DNA of 64,000 nucleotides from NCBI RefSeq assembly GCF_002304225.1, contig NZ_NSLB01000002.1, forward strand, positions 310,001 to 374,000. The letters are read 5' to 3'. This DNA is from Pseudomonas sp. HAR-UPW-AIA-41. GTDB lineage: Bacteria; Pseudomonadota; Gammaproteobacteria; Pseudomonadales; Pseudomonadaceae. Shown in pieces: positions 36,272 through 45,142 of this stretch; the first letter of the stretch is position 1, and each line of letters begins with the position of its first letter. The notes beneath the pieces were generated by a model. The model was given only the letters and a program-made list of their open reading frames with translations, did not search any database and had not been told where the DNA came from. The position numbers were made by a program, and so were the translations under genes.

Positions 36272-37192
36272 ATGCTCGAACTGCGCCATCTGAAAACCCT
36301 GCACGCCCTGCGCGAGGCCGACAGCCTGGTGGAAGCCGCCGAGCGCCTGCACCTGACCCAGTCGGCGCTGTCGCACCAGTTCAAGGAGCTGGAGAGCCAG
36401 CTGGGTCTGTCGCTGTTCATCCGCAAGACCAAGCCGGTGCGCTTCACCAGCGCCGGCCTGCGCCTGCTGCAACTGGCCGACAGCCTGCTGCCGCAGCTGC
36501 GCGCCGCCGAACGCGACCTGGCCCGGCTGGCCGGCGGCACGGCCGGCCGCCTGCACATGGCCATCGAGTGCCACAGCTGTTTCCAGTGGCTGATGCCGAC
36601 CATCGACCAGTTCCGCGATGCCTGGCCGGAGGTGGAGCTGGACCTGGCCTCTGGCTTCTCCTTCGCCCCGCTGCCGGCGCTGGCCCGTGGCGACCTGGAT
36701 CTGGTGGTCACCTCCGACCCGGTGGACATGCCTGGCATCACCTACGTCCCCCTGTTCACCTACGAGGCCATGCTGGCGGTGGCCAACCAGCATCCGCTGG
36801 CGGGCAAGCCCTACGTGATGCCGGAAGACCTGGCGCGGGAAATCCTCATCACCTATCCGGTGGAGCGAGACCGGCTGGATATCTTCACCCGCTTCCTTGA
36901 ACCGGCCGACGTCGAACCGGCGCAGGTGCGCACCTCGGAACTGACGGTGATGATGATGCAGCTGGTGGCCAGCGGCCGGGGCGTCTGCGGCCTGCCCAAC
37001 TGGGCGCTGCATGAGTACAGCTCGCGCGGCTACGTGACCGCCAAACGCCTGGGCGACAAGGGCCTGTTCGCTACCCTGTATGCCGGTATCCGCGCCGACA
37101 TGCTGGATGCGCCGTTCATGCGCGACTTTCTGCTCACCGCCAAGGACACCTCGTTCGCCACCCTCGAAGGCGTCAGCGCCGCGCGCAGCTGA
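36272..37192 (+). CDS. metR: LysR-family methionine regulator MetR
   Basis: A 306-aa protein closely fitting MetR. It starts MLELRHLKTLHALREADSLVEAAERLHLTQSALSHQFKEL (HTH about 18-37) and continues LFIRKTKPVRFTSAG. The effector domain carries IECHSCFQWLMPTIDQFR, a MetR signature linked to homocysteine sensing. The ATG at 36272 is used; an in-frame ATG at 36236 would add 12 residues. An imperfect repeat TGAAAC-N7-GTTTTA (36236-36254) lies in the divergent gap and may be an autoregulatory site. Its target metE is 3.5 kb away. Confidence 0.93.
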   Translation: MLELRHLKTLHALREADSLVEAAERLHLTQSALSHQFKELESQLGLSLFIRKTKPVRFTSAGLRLLQLADSLLPQLRAAERDLARLAGGTAGRLHMAIECHSCFQWLMPTIDQFRDAWPEVELDLASGFSFAPLPALARGDLDLVVTSDPVDMPGITYVPLFTYEAMLAVANQHPLAGKPYVMPEDLAREILITYPVERDRLDIFTRFLEPADVEPAQVRTSELTVMMMQLVASGRGVCGLPNWALHEYSSRGYVTAKRLGDKGLFATLYAGIRADMLDAPFMRDFLLTAKDTSFATLEGVSAARS

Positions 37193-37215
37193 GCCTTTCC
37201 CTGCAAGGATGCAGT

Positions 37216-37974
37216 ATGAAAGCATTGCAAGACCCGCAGCTGGAAATCCCCCACGGCAACGCCGCCGTGTGGCGCTACATGGCGCAATGGAAGCTGGAGA
37301 AACTGCTGCTGGACCGCGCCCTGTTCTTCCCCAATGCCAGCCGCCTGTCCGACCAGTACGAAGTATCGATCCCGGCCAGCACGCTAAAAGCCAAGCGCGA
37401 TGAACTGGCCGCCAGCGGCCTCCAGGGGCAGAGTCTGGAGACCGCGCTGGCGGCCTTTCACTGGGAGTGCAACCCGCTCAAGGAGCAGGTACTGGTCAAT
37501 TGCTGGTCGCTCAGTGCCCACGAATCCTACGCATTGTGGAAGATCTACCTGGGCGGCGAGCGCAACGGCGTGGCCATCCGCAGTACGGTCAGCAGCCTGC
37601 GCCGCGCCCTGCTGCAGGGTGGCGATGACTACCCGCAGGATTTCTACCTGGCCAAAGTGCAATACCGGCGGCATCTGACCGTGGCGCAGGCGGAACGCCT
37701 GGCGGTGATCACCACCAAGAAGCCGTTCTACGATTTCGAAAAGGAACTGCGCCTGTTCATCCTCGATGGCCAGGACAACCGCCCCAAAGGCCAGCACGCA
37801 CCCTTCGATGCCAGTCAGGGTCGCAACGTGCGGATCGATCTGCCGCGGCTGATCCAGCAGGTGTACGTTTCACCCTTCGCCGACCCCGGCTATGCCGAAC
37901 AGGTCAGCCAGCGACTGCACGAAGCGGGGCTGAACCCGCTACTGCTGCGCCAGTCGGAAATTCGCGATCGCTGA
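37216..37974 (+). CDS. DUF2971-like protein
   Basis: A 252-aa soluble protein. The segment VLVNCWSLSAHESYALWKIYLGG followed by NGVAIRSTVSSL matches the DUF2971 pattern (CWS..., W..Y..., GVAI), as does the early LFFPNASRLSDQYE. FDFEKELRLF, near the end, is another shared block. The biochemical function of the family is unknown; members often occur in accessory or defence-like settings. It begins 23 nt after metR in the same direction and could share its transcript. It abuts a convergent membrane-protein gene with no gap. Confidence 0.68.
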   Translation: MKALQDPQLEIPHGNAAVWRYMAQWKLEKLLLDRALFFPNASRLSDQYEVSIPASTLKAKRDELAASGLQGQSLETALAAFHWECNPLKEQVLVNCWSLSAHESYALWKIYLGGERNGVAIRSTVSSLRRALLQGGDDYPQDFYLAKVQYRRHLTVAQAERLAVITTKKPFYDFEKELRLFILDGQDNRPKGQHAPFDASQGRNVRIDLPRLIQQVYVSPFADPGYAEQVSQRLHEAGLNPLLLRQSEIRDR

Positions 37975-38331
37975 TCAGGCTTTGCGCACCAGACGCAGGC
38001 CCGACAACACCACTGCAAAGACCGCCAGGCTGGCGCTGTACAGCACCAGCGCCGGCAGAGCGAGAAACAGACCCAGCACGGCCAGCCACCAGCCGGCCGC
38101 ACGCGGCAGGAAGAAGGCAACAAGGGCGGCCAGCAGCGCAGCGCCGGCAATCACCCGGAAGTGAATCAGCAGGCCCAGCGCACTACGAACCTCGCACTGC
38201 CAGAGTCCGGCCTGCTCCACGCACAGCCCGACCCACTTGGCATCCTCCATCAGGGCAAAGCGCACGCCATAGCTGGCAGCCAGCCACAGGGGCACGAGGA
38301 GCAGGAGAAGCAGGGCGGAACGGCGGGTCAT
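37975..38331 (-). CDS. Small integral membrane protein, unknown
   Basis: A 118-aa protein with four hydrophobic segments: residues about 5-24, 48-68, 70-92 and 93-112. Basic residues sit at the start (MTRRSA) and end (LRLVRKA). Two cysteines (CVEQAGLWQC) in the first loop could form a disulfide in the periplasm. GGAG lies 7 nt before the ATG at 38331. Not recognised. Confidence 0.68.
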   Translation of the reverse strand: MTRRSALLLLLLVPLWLAASYGVRFALMEDAKWVGLCVEQAGLWQCEVRSALGLLIHFRVIAGAALLAALVAFFLPRAAGWWLAVLGLFLALPALVLYSASLAVFAVVLSGLRLVRKA

Positions 38332-38495
38332 GCGGTAACTCCAGACGTATGTCGGCGGGCACAATTCAACGGGCGCCAAGGATACCGGGCGACCACGCCA
38401 CTGCAAACCGCTGATGCGCGTTAAAAAAGCCACCACCCACTTGCGCCAAACCAGCGGAGCGGGTCCACTGCATCCATCCATCACGGAGGATCAGC

Positions 38496-39794
38496 ATGCC
38501 CATTTTCCTGCGCCTGGCAGCCCTGGCTTTCACCAGTTGCCTGAGCCTGACGGCCGTGGCCAACAGCACGGTGCCGGCCAGCTATGGCTTTCCCATCAGT
38601 AACCCGTTCGAGGCCACCATTGCCGGCACCCCGGCGGAACTGCGCCCAACACTGCCATCCGACGACGAGATCGATCAGGGCGACTACAGCCTCAACCTGC
38701 TGCCCAAGCGCGAAGCCAGGCTGCCGTCCAACTTCTGGCCGGTCAAACGCCTGAGCTACCGTTTGGCCCGTCAGGCTGGCCCGGCACCGCTGATCTTCAT
38801 CATCGCCGGCACCGGCGGGCATTACAGCGGCGGCAAGATGGAGTTCCTCAAGCGCCTGTACTACGGCGCCGGCTACCACGTGGTGCAACTGTCCTCACCC
38901 ACCAGTTACGACTTCATGGCCGCCGCCTCGCGCCACGCCACGCCGGGTTTCAGCGTGGAGGATGCCAAGGACCTGTATCGCGCCATGATCGCCATCCGCG
39001 AGCAACAGGAGAACCTGAAAATCACCGAGTTCTACCTGACCGGCTACAGCCTGGGCGGCCTCAACTCGGCGTTCGTCAGCCATCTCGACGAACAGGAGCG
39101 TGTGTTCAACTTCAAGCGCGTGCTGCTGATCAACCCACCGGTCAACCTCTACACCTCCGTGAGCAATCTGCAGCTACTGGTGCAGAGTGAAGTGCCGGCG
39201 GTGCGCAATCAGGGCAGCTTCTTCGAGTTGCTGCTGGGCAAGCTCACCCACTACTTCCAAGACAAGGGCCATATCCAGATGGATGACGCCCTGCTCTACG
39301 ACTTCCAGGAATCGAAGCAGCGTCTGTCCAACGAAGAAATGGCCATGCTGATCGGCTCGTCGTTCCGCTTCACCGCTTCGGACATCGCCTTCACCTCCGA
39401 CCTGATCAACCAGCGCGGCTTCATCACCCCGCCGCGCTACCCGATCGACGATGGCACCAGCCTGACCCCGTTCTATAAACGCGCCCTGCTGTGCGACTTC
39501 GACTGCTACATGACCGAGCAACTGATCCCGTTCTGGCGTAAGAAATACGAGGGCAGCGGCCTGCAGATGCTGATCCAGCAAACCAGCCTGTATGCACTGG
39601 AGGACTACCTGCGCCAGTCACCGAAAATCGCCGTGATGCACAACGCCGATGACCTGATCCTCGGCCCCGGCGACCTCGGTTTCCTCAGGCGCACCTTCGG
39701 CGAGCGCCTGACCCTTTATCCGCGCGGCGGCCACTGCGGCAATATGGACTACCGCGACAACAGCCAAGCAATGCTGGAGTTCTTCCGTGGCTAA
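38496..39794 (+). CDS. Exported alpha/beta hydrolase-like protein coupled to MlaA
   Basis: A 432-aa protein with a signal peptide (residues 1-22, LTAVA|NST). The alpha/beta hydrolase elements are LIFIIAGTGGHYSGG, a nucleophile elbow GYSLGG near residue 189, and HNADDLILGPGD with a late GGHCGN that can supply the acid and histidine. GGAGG lies 6 nt before the ATG. Its end overlaps mlaA by 8 nt, so the two are translated together. This links it to outer-membrane phospholipid maintenance, and a lipase or acyl-ester role is inferred. A catalytic Ser-Asp-His set is visible, but the substrate is unknown. Confidence 0.78.
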   Translation: MPIFLRLAALAFTSCLSLTAVANSTVPASYGFPISNPFEATIAGTPAELRPTLPSDDEIDQGDYSLNLLPKREARLPSNFWPVKRLSYRLARQAGPAPLIFIIAGTGGHYSGGKMEFLKRLYYGAGYHVVQLSSPTSYDFMAAASRHATPGFSVEDAKDLYRAMIAIREQQENLKITEFYLTGYSLGGLNSAFVSHLDEQERVFNFKRVLLINPPVNLYTSVSNLQLLVQSEVPAVRNQGSFFELLLGKLTHYFQDKGHIQMDDALLYDFQESKQRLSNEEMAMLIGSSFRFTASDIAFTSDLINQRGFITPPRYPIDDGTSLTPFYKRALLCDFDCYMTEQLIPFWRKKYEGSGLQMLIQQTSLYALEDYLRQSPKIAVMHNADDLILGPGDLGFLRRTFGERLTLYPRGGHCGNMDYRDNSQAMLEFFRG

Positions 39795-40551
39795 GTACCT
39801 TTTCCTTGCCCTGCTCCTGACCGCTCCCCTGGCTCAGGCCGAGCATGGCGCCGACGCCGACGGCTACACCCGGCCACTGGAACACCTGAAGATCAACCCG
39901 GCGCTGGACCAGCGCGAGTTCGAGCGCTCGACCCTGGATGCCCTGGATATCTACGACCCGTGGGAGTCGTGGAACCGGCGCGTGTACCACTTCAACTACC
40001 GCGCCGATCAGTGGGTCATGCTGCCGGTGGTGCGCGGCTATGAGAAGGTCACCCCCGGTTTTGTGCGCAGTGGCGTGAGCAACTTCTTCAGCAATCTCGG
40101 CGACATCCCCAACCTGCTCAACAGTCTGTTGCAGCTCAAAGGGCAGCGCTCGATGGAGATTACCGGGCGCCTGCTGTTCAACACGACAGTGGGCGTTTTC
40201 GGCCTGTGGGACCCGGCCAGCCGCATGGGCCTGGCCAAGCAGAGCGAGGATTTCGGCCAGACCCTCGGCTTCTATGGCGTACCCGACGGTCCGTTCGTCA
40301 TGCTGCCGCTACTGGGGCCGTCCAACCTGCGCGACACCGGCGGTCTGGTGGTGGATTTCGCGGCCGAAAGCCAGGTGAATTTCCTCAATGTGGCCGAGGT
40401 CAGCAGCGATCACCCCGAGGTCACGCTGCTGCGCGCCATCGACAAGCGCTACAGCACACCCCTGCGCTACGGCCAGCTGAACAGCCCGTTCGAGTACGTG
40501 AAGCTGCGCTACGTCTACAGCAAGGCACGTGACCTGCAGATCGCCGAATGA
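39787..40551 (+). CDS. mlaA: MlaA/VacJ-family outer-membrane phospholipid-removal protein, no lipobox
   Basis: A 254-aa MlaA homologue. Family blocks are IYDPWESWNRRVYHFNYRADQ, GVSNFFSNLGDIPNLLNSLLQ, LLFNTTVGVFGLWDPAS and the hallmark DFGQTLGFYGVPDGPFVMLPLLGPSNLRD. MlaA is normally an outer-membrane lipoprotein that removes phospholipids from the outer leaflet. Here the leader LLLTAPLAQAEHGAD has an AxA signal-peptidase I site and no cysteine, so no lipid anchor is encoded. It overlaps the hydrolase gene by 8 nt. The mlaBCDEF genes are not in the window. Confidence 0.92.
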   Translation: MAKYLFLALLLTAPLAQAEHGADADGYTRPLEHLKINPALDQREFERSTLDALDIYDPWESWNRRVYHFNYRADQWVMLPVVRGYEKVTPGFVRSGVSNFFSNLGDIPNLLNSLLQLKGQRSMEITGRLLFNTTVGVFGLWDPASRMGLAKQSEDFGQTLGFYGVPDGPFVMLPLLGPSNLRDTGGLVVDFAAESQVNFLNVAEVSSDHPEVTLLRAIDKRYSTPLRYGQLNSPFEYVKLRYVYSKARDLQIAE

Positions 40552-40552
40552 C

Positions 40553-41818
40553 TCAGCGAGCGCCGGGGCTCATGGCCTCGGCCACACTCTGCTGAGAAGC
40601 CTCGGCAACACGCGTTTCCACGCCCAGATTGATCACCGGCGCGGGCATCTGTTGCAGGCCGAGGAAGCGGCACAGTTCTTCCTTCTGCGCCATGGCGTCC
40701 TGATAACCCAGCTCGATCAGCTCATTGCAGTAGCCGGGTTCGAACAGCAGGTAACTGAGCACCCCGGCACCACTGGCCCGGGTCGCCCCCGGCCCACGCA
40801 GGAACAGGCGCAGGGCTTTGGGCAGCTCACGCCGATGGCGGGCGGCAATCTGATCCAGAGGCCGGCTCGGCGAGATCACCAGCACGTCCACCGGCTTGCT
40901 GCCCAACCCCTTGCTGCGGGCATCCGGCGGCACCAGCCGGCCCAGATGGTTGATCCGCTCGAGCAGTTCGATATCGCTTTCCAGATTGTCGATGAAGGTG
41001 CTGTTGAGCATATGCCCGCTGATCTGCGCCAGAGTCGGCGGCTTGCCGGTCTGATTGCGCGGAGTCGCTTCGGCAGTGGTCCGTGCGTTGTTGCTCACCC
41101 CCACGACCAGCACGCGGCTCGCGCCCAGATGCAGCGCCGGACTGATCGGCGCCGACTGGCGAACCGCACCATCACCGAAATACTCGCGATTGACCCGCAC
41201 CGGCGGGAAAATCAGCGGAATGGCCGCGCTGGCCATCAGGTGCTCAAGACTCAGACGAGTCGGCACCCCGACACGGCGATGACGGAACCAGGGATCGATA
41301 GCCGCTCGCCCCTGATAGAAAGTCACCGCCTGCCCCGATTCGTAACCAAAGGCCGTTACCGCCACCGCCCGCAACCGACGTCGCGCCACGGCAGCGGCAA
41401 TCCCGGAGAAATCCAGTTCGCGGCTGAGCAAGTCCCGCAGTGGCGCGTTATCCAGCAGTGCGACCGGCACGTCGCCGCCCAGACCCAGCAGGCTGTGGCC
41501 GACAAATCGCGCACTCTGCTGCAGCACACCAGCCCAGTCGCTACGGTACACATTGTGCGTATGAAAGCCCTGCCAGACCTGGGTCAGGCGGTGAATCGCC
41601 TCGGTGAAATGCAGGGCTCCGCAGGCCAGCCCCACGGCATTGATCGCGCCGGCCGAGGTGCCAACGATGACCGGAAAGGGGTTATGCGCGGCATCCGGCA
41701 GCAAGTCGGCAATCGCCGAAAGCACGCCAACCTGATAGGCGGCGCGGGCACCGCCGCCGGAGAGGATGAGGCCGGTTATCGAACGACCTTGGCTGGGGCT
41801 GTCTGTCACGTCGGGCAC
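40553..41818 (-). CDS. Patatin-like phospholipase
   Basis: A 421-aa protein with the patatin core: oxyanion hole GGGARAAYQ at 21-29, nucleophile Ser55 in GTSAG, and catalytic Asp in FGDGAVRQSAPI near residue 217. The C-terminal 170 residues are helical with no known domain. There is no signal peptide, so it acts in the cytoplasm or on the inner face of the membrane. It ends 1 nt from the mlaA stop (convergent). A lysophospholipase/acyl hydrolase activity is inferred from the complete Ser-Asp dyad. Confidence 0.88.
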   Translation of the reverse strand: MPDVTDSPSQGRSITGLILSGGGARAAYQVGVLSAIADLLPDAAHNPFPVIVGTSAGAINAVGLACGALHFTEAIHRLTQVWQGFHTHNVYRSDWAGVLQQSARFVGHSLLGLGGDVPVALLDNAPLRDLLSRELDFSGIAAAVARRRLRAVAVTAFGYESGQAVTFYQGRAAIDPWFRHRRVGVPTRLSLEHLMASAAIPLIFPPVRVNREYFGDGAVRQSAPISPALHLGASRVLVVGVSNNARTTAEATPRNQTGKPPTLAQISGHMLNSTFIDNLESDIELLERINHLGRLVPPDARSKGLGSKPVDVLVISPSRPLDQIAARHRRELPKALRLFLRGPGATRASGAGVLSYLLFEPGYCNELIELGYQDAMAQKEELCRFLGLQQMPAPVINLGVETRVAEASQQSVAEAMSPGAR

Positions 41819-41867
41819 TTCCTTGAACTATGCAGCGAGTATAGCCAAGCGCCCTGAGGCCGCCGCC

Positions 41868-42794
41868 CTAGCCTTTCTTGCGGTACAACTTCGGCTCACC
41901 GGCCGGGCGCGTTTTGAAGCGCCGGTGTGCCCACAGGTACTGCTCGGGCTGCTGGCGGATTGCCTGCTCAATCCACTGATTGATGCGCAGGCAGTCGGCT
42001 TCCTCGCTGTCTCCCGGGAAGTCAGCCAGAGCCGGGTGCACGGTGACCTTATAGCCGGAGCCATCGGCCAGGCGCGTCTGGGTGAAGGGCACCACCCGCG
42101 CACGACCGAGGCGGGCAAATTTGCTGGTTGCGGTAACAGTCGCCGCCTGCACGCCAAACAGCGGCACGAACAGACTGCGCTGAGCGCCATAGTCCTGATC
42201 CGGGGCATACCAGACCACGCCACCCGCGCGCAGGACCTTGAGCATGCCGCGTACATCATCGCGCTCGATCGCCCCGAGCAGACGCTGTTCACGGCCATGA
42301 CGCTGGATGAAATCAAACAATGGATTCTTGTGCGCGCGGTACATGCCATACATATCCTGCTGCATGCACAGAAGCGCGCCCCCCATTTCCAGGGTGGTGA
42401 AGTGCAAGGCCATGAGAATCACCCCCTGACCATCGGCCTCGGCCTGACGCAGATGCTCCAGCCCCTCGACCGTCCCCAGGCGCTTGAGCCGTTCCACCGG
42501 CCACCACCAGCTGATGGCCATCTCGAAGAAGGTCATCCCTGTGGAAGCAAAATTCTCACGCAGCAGACGCTGGCGCTCGCCGACCGAGAGTTCAGGAAAA
42601 CACAGTTCCAGGTTGCGTGCGGCAATACGCCGGCGCGAGCCCGCCAGGTGGTACATCAGTCCGCCCAGTCCCCGCCCCAGCACCACCAGCCAGCGATACG
42701 GCAACTGCACCACCAGCCAGAGCAGCCCCATGCCCAGCCACAGCGGCCAGAAGCGCGGATGCAGGAAATAGATACGAAAAGCCGGACGATCCAT
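41868..42794 (-). CDS. Lauroyl/lipid A-type acyltransferase (LpxL/HtrB family)
   Basis: A 308-aa inner-membrane acyltransferase. An N-terminal membrane helix (about 16-38) precedes the catalytic HFTTLE (H-X4-E) near residue 130, followed by the substrate-binding block MYRAHKNPLFDFIQRHGREQR and WYAPDQDYG. These are the LpxL/LpxM hallmarks for secondary acylation of Kdo-lipid A. The ATG at 42794 (MDRPAFRIYFLHPRFWPLW) is preferred over 42827. It is divergent from minC, as in P. aeruginosa, where the neighbour is an HtrB-type gene. Confidence 0.9.
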   Translation of the reverse strand: MDRPAFRIYFLHPRFWPLWLGMGLLWLVVQLPYRWLVVLGRGLGGLMYHLAGSRRRIAARNLELCFPELSVGERQRLLRENFASTGMTFFEMAISWWWPVERLKRLGTVEGLEHLRQAEADGQGVILMALHFTTLEMGGALLCMQQDMYGMYRAHKNPLFDFIQRHGREQRLLGAIERDDVRGMLKVLRAGGVVWYAPDQDYGAQRSLFVPLFGVQAATVTATSKFARLGRARVVPFTQTRLADGSGYKVTVHPALADFPGDSEEADCLRINQWIEQAIRQQPEQYLWAHRRFKTRPAGEPKLYRKKG

Positions 42795-42895
42795 CACGAA
42801 ATCCGAAAAGACGACAAAGGCGCGCATTCTACATGGCTTGCGACAGGCAGGGCTTCTGGTTATAAGTCGTGGCCATTTGTACCGATGGGCGATCC

Positions 42896-43654
42896 ATGAG
42901 CCAGCCAGACCTTCTCGACCAAGACCCCGTATTCCTGCTCAAGGGCAGCATGCTGGCCACCACCATTCTCGAGCTCAGCCACAACGACCTGGCTCGCCTG
43001 GATCGCCAACTTGAAGAAAAGGTCGCGCAAGCCCCGGCCTTCTTCGAGAACATCCCGCTGATCATCGCCGTGGACAAGCTGCCCGAAGCCGAAGGTCAGA
43101 TCGACCTGGCCGCCCTGATGCAACTGTGCGGCAAGCATGGCCTGCGCACCCTGGCCCTGCGCGCAGGGCGCGAGGAAGACATCGCCGCCGCCAGCGCTCT
43201 CGACCTACCAGTGCTGCCGCCGTCCGGGGCGCGGGAAAAACTGATCGAACTGGTCGAAGCGCGCCAGGCTGCGGCAGAACCTGCGGCCCCTGCCGAGCTG
43301 GAAAAACCCAAAGAACCCGAGCGCAAGCCAACCAAGGTCATCAATCACCCGATCCGCGGCGGCCAGCAGATCTACGCCGCCGATGGCGATCTGGTGGTAC
43401 TCGGCCCGGTCAGTGCCGGCGCCGAACTGCTGGCCGACGGCAACATCCATGTCTACGGCCCCATGCGCGGCAGAGCCCTGGCAGGCGTCAAGGGCGACAC
43501 CAGCGCACAGATTTTCTGCCAGCAGATGGGCGCAGAGATGCTCTCCATCGCCGGTATTTACAAGGTCGCCGAAGACCTGCGCCGCGATCCGCAATGGGGA
43601 CGCAGCGTGCATGTCAGCTTGTCGGGAGATGTGTTGAACATCACCCGCCTTTAA
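42896..43654 (+). CDS. minC: Septum site-determining protein MinC
   Basis: A 252-aa inhibitor of FtsZ polymerisation. The N-terminal FtsZ-interacting domain spans about 1-105, followed by a Pro/Lys/Glu linker (about 120-145). The C-terminal beta-helix has [18 protein letters not shown] and [21 protein letters not shown], which binds MinD. The ATG at 42896 is used; an upstream ATG at 42869 has no conserved sequence. A 365-nt gap with an inverted-repeat element separates it from minD. Confidence 0.95.
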   Translation: MSQPDLLDQDPVFLLKGSMLATTILELSHNDLARLDRQLEEKVAQAPAFFENIPLIIAVDKLPEAEGQIDLAALMQLCGKHGLRTLALRAGREEDIAAASALDLPVLPPSGAREKLIELVEARQAAAEPAAPAELEKPKEPERKPTKVINHPIRGGQQIYAADGDLVVLGPVSAGAELLADGNIHVYGPMRGRALAGVKGDTSAQIFCQQMGAEMLSIAGIYKVAEDLRRDPQWGRSVHVSLSGDVLNITRL

Positions 43655-43676
43655 CGGATACTGCGGCGCAATTCAG

Positions 43677-43942
43677 GGGACTGTTCCCACTTCGTTCACG
43701 GCCGCGACGGCACCCGCTTTTGCGCGGAGCTAGGCGCGAGACACGAAGTTTGGTCGTCCAAATGAGCTGTCGAGCAACAACGTTCCGCGCAAAAGCGGGC
43801 CCGTCCCTCCGGGTTACGCACAAAATCGCGCCATGCGTCGTTGCGGAACTTGCCAAGGGATCACCATTGCCGGCGTTCCACGCCTAGCCTGGCGCGATTT
43901 TGCGCAGTAACGCGGCTCGCGAACGAAGTGGGAACAGCCCCC
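43677..43942. mobile_element. 266-bp MITE-like inverted-repeat element between minC and minD
   Basis: The ends are 22-nt inverted repeats with one mismatch; CTGTTCCCACTTCGTTC (43682-43698) and its complement (43921-43937) match perfectly. Inside are two further inverted pairs: CCCGCTTTTGCGCGGA (43714-43729) with 43785-43800, and CAAAATCGCGCC (43822-43833) with 43891-43902. The element can fold into a large multi-branched structure. It has no convincing coding capacity and no clear target duplication. It fills most of the 365-nt gap; the remaining part before minD holds only its ribosome-binding site. It is unrelated to the element at 12077 and 24293. Confidence 0.72.
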
Positions 43943-44019
43943 AAGGACCAAAGGGCATTCGGAAGCCAGGGTACTGGCGCCGGTTTTCCCGCTTTTTCAT
44001 ATATTTGGGGTGAATCACC

Positions 44020-44832
44020 TTGGCCAAGATCCTCGTAGTCACTTCCGGCAAGGGTGGCGTGGGCAAAACCACCACCAGCGCCGCCATCGGCACCGGCCTC
44101 GCCCTGCGCGGGCACAAGACCGTCATCGTCGACTTCGACGTCGGCCTGCGTAACCTCGACCTGATCATGGGCTGCGAGCGCCGCGTGGTGTACGACTTCG
44201 TCAACGTGATCAATGGCGAGGCCACCCTCAGCCAGGCCCTGATCAAGGACAAGCGTCTGGAAAACCTCTACGTGCTGGCCGCCAGCCAGACCCGTGACAA
44301 AGAGGCCCTGACCAAGGAAGGCGTCGGCAAGGTCATCGACGAACTGGCGCAAAACTTCGAATACGTCATCTGCGACTCCCCGGCCGGCATCGAGACCGGT
44401 GCGCACATGGCCATGTACTTCGCCGACGAAGCCATTGTCGTGACCAACCCGGAAGTGTCCTCGGTCCGCGACTCCGACCGCATGCTCGGCCTGCTGGCCA
44501 GCAAGTCCCGCCGCGCCGAACAGGGCCTGGAGCCGATCAAGGAACGCCTGCTGCTGACCCGCTACAACCCGGAGCGCGTGACCAAGGGCGAAATGCTCGG
44601 TGTGGAAGACGTCGAGGAAATCCTCGCCATCAACCTGCTCGGCGTGATCCCGGAGTCCCAGGCCGTACTGAAAGCCTCCAACCAGGGCGTACCGGTGATC
44701 CTCGACGAACAAAGCGATGCCGGCCAGGCCTACGGCGATGCCGTTGACCGCCTGCTGGGCAAGGATGTACCGCATCGATTCCTCGATGTGCAGAAGAAAG
44801 GACTCATGCAACGCCTGTTTGGAGCGCGCTAA
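44020..44832 (+). CDS. minD: Septum site-determining ATPase MinD, TTG start
   Basis: A 270-aa membrane-cycling ATPase that oscillates with MinE and recruits MinC. The deviant Walker [10 protein letters not shown] is at residues 10-18, with [14 protein letters not shown] and [11 protein letters not shown] downstream. The amphipathic membrane-targeting helix is the C-terminal LMQRLFGA. The start codon is TTG at 44020: GGGGTGA lies 7 nt upstream and the product begins [16 protein letters not shown], the conserved N terminus. minE overlaps the stop by one nucleotide. Confidence 0.97.
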   Translation: MAKILVVTSGKGGVGKTTTSAAIGTGLALRGHKTVIVDFDVGLRNLDLIMGCERRVVYDFVNVINGEATLSQALIKDKRLENLYVLAASQTRDKEALTKEGVGKVIDELAQNFEYVICDSPAGIETGAHMAMYFADEAIVVTNPEVSSVRDSDRMLGLLASKSRRAEQGLEPIKERLLLTRYNPERVTKGEMLGVEDVEEILAINLLGVIPESQAVLKASNQGVPVILDEQSDAGQAYGDAVDRLLGKDVPHRFLDVQKKGLMQRLFGAR

Positions 44833-45086
44833 TGAACATTTTCGATTTCTTTCGTGAGCGCAAGAAGGAAACCCCTGCGTCGATTGCGAAAGAGCGTCTG
44901 TCGATCATCGTCGCCCACGAGCGCGGCCAGCGCAGCCAGCCGGACTATCTGCCGGCCCTGCAGAAAGAGCTGGTCGAGGTGATCCGCAAGTACGTCAATA
45001 TCGACCAGAACCAGGTTCAGGTAGCGCTGGAGAATCAGGGCAGCTGCTCCATTCTGGAACTCAACATCACGCTCCCCGATCGCTGA
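44832..45086 (+). CDS. minE: Cell division topological specificity factor MinE
   Basis: An 84-aa protein. The N-terminal membrane/MinD-interaction segment [13 protein letters not shown] precedes the anti-MinCD helix [16 protein letters not shown], and the C-terminal topological domain (residues about 32-84) ends [11 protein letters not shown]. It overlaps minD by 1 nt. A hairpin lies just after its stop. Confidence 0.97.
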   Translation: MNIFDFFRERKKETPASIAKERLSIIVAHERGQRSQPDYLPALQKELVEVIRKYVNIDQNQVQVALENQGSCSILELNITLPDR

Positions 45087-45100
45087 TCGGTTGCGCGCAC

Positions 45101-45126
45101 ACAACGGCGGCCCAGGCCGCCGTTGT
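45101..45126 (+). terminator. Hairpin after minE
   Basis: An 11-bp perfect stem (ACAACGGCGGC with its complement) closes a 4-nt loop. The tail CATTTGTGG is only weakly T-rich, so it may be a weak terminator or an RNA-stabilising hairpin ahead of rluA. Confidence 0.6.
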
Positions 45127-45142
45127 CATTTGTGGAACGCCC

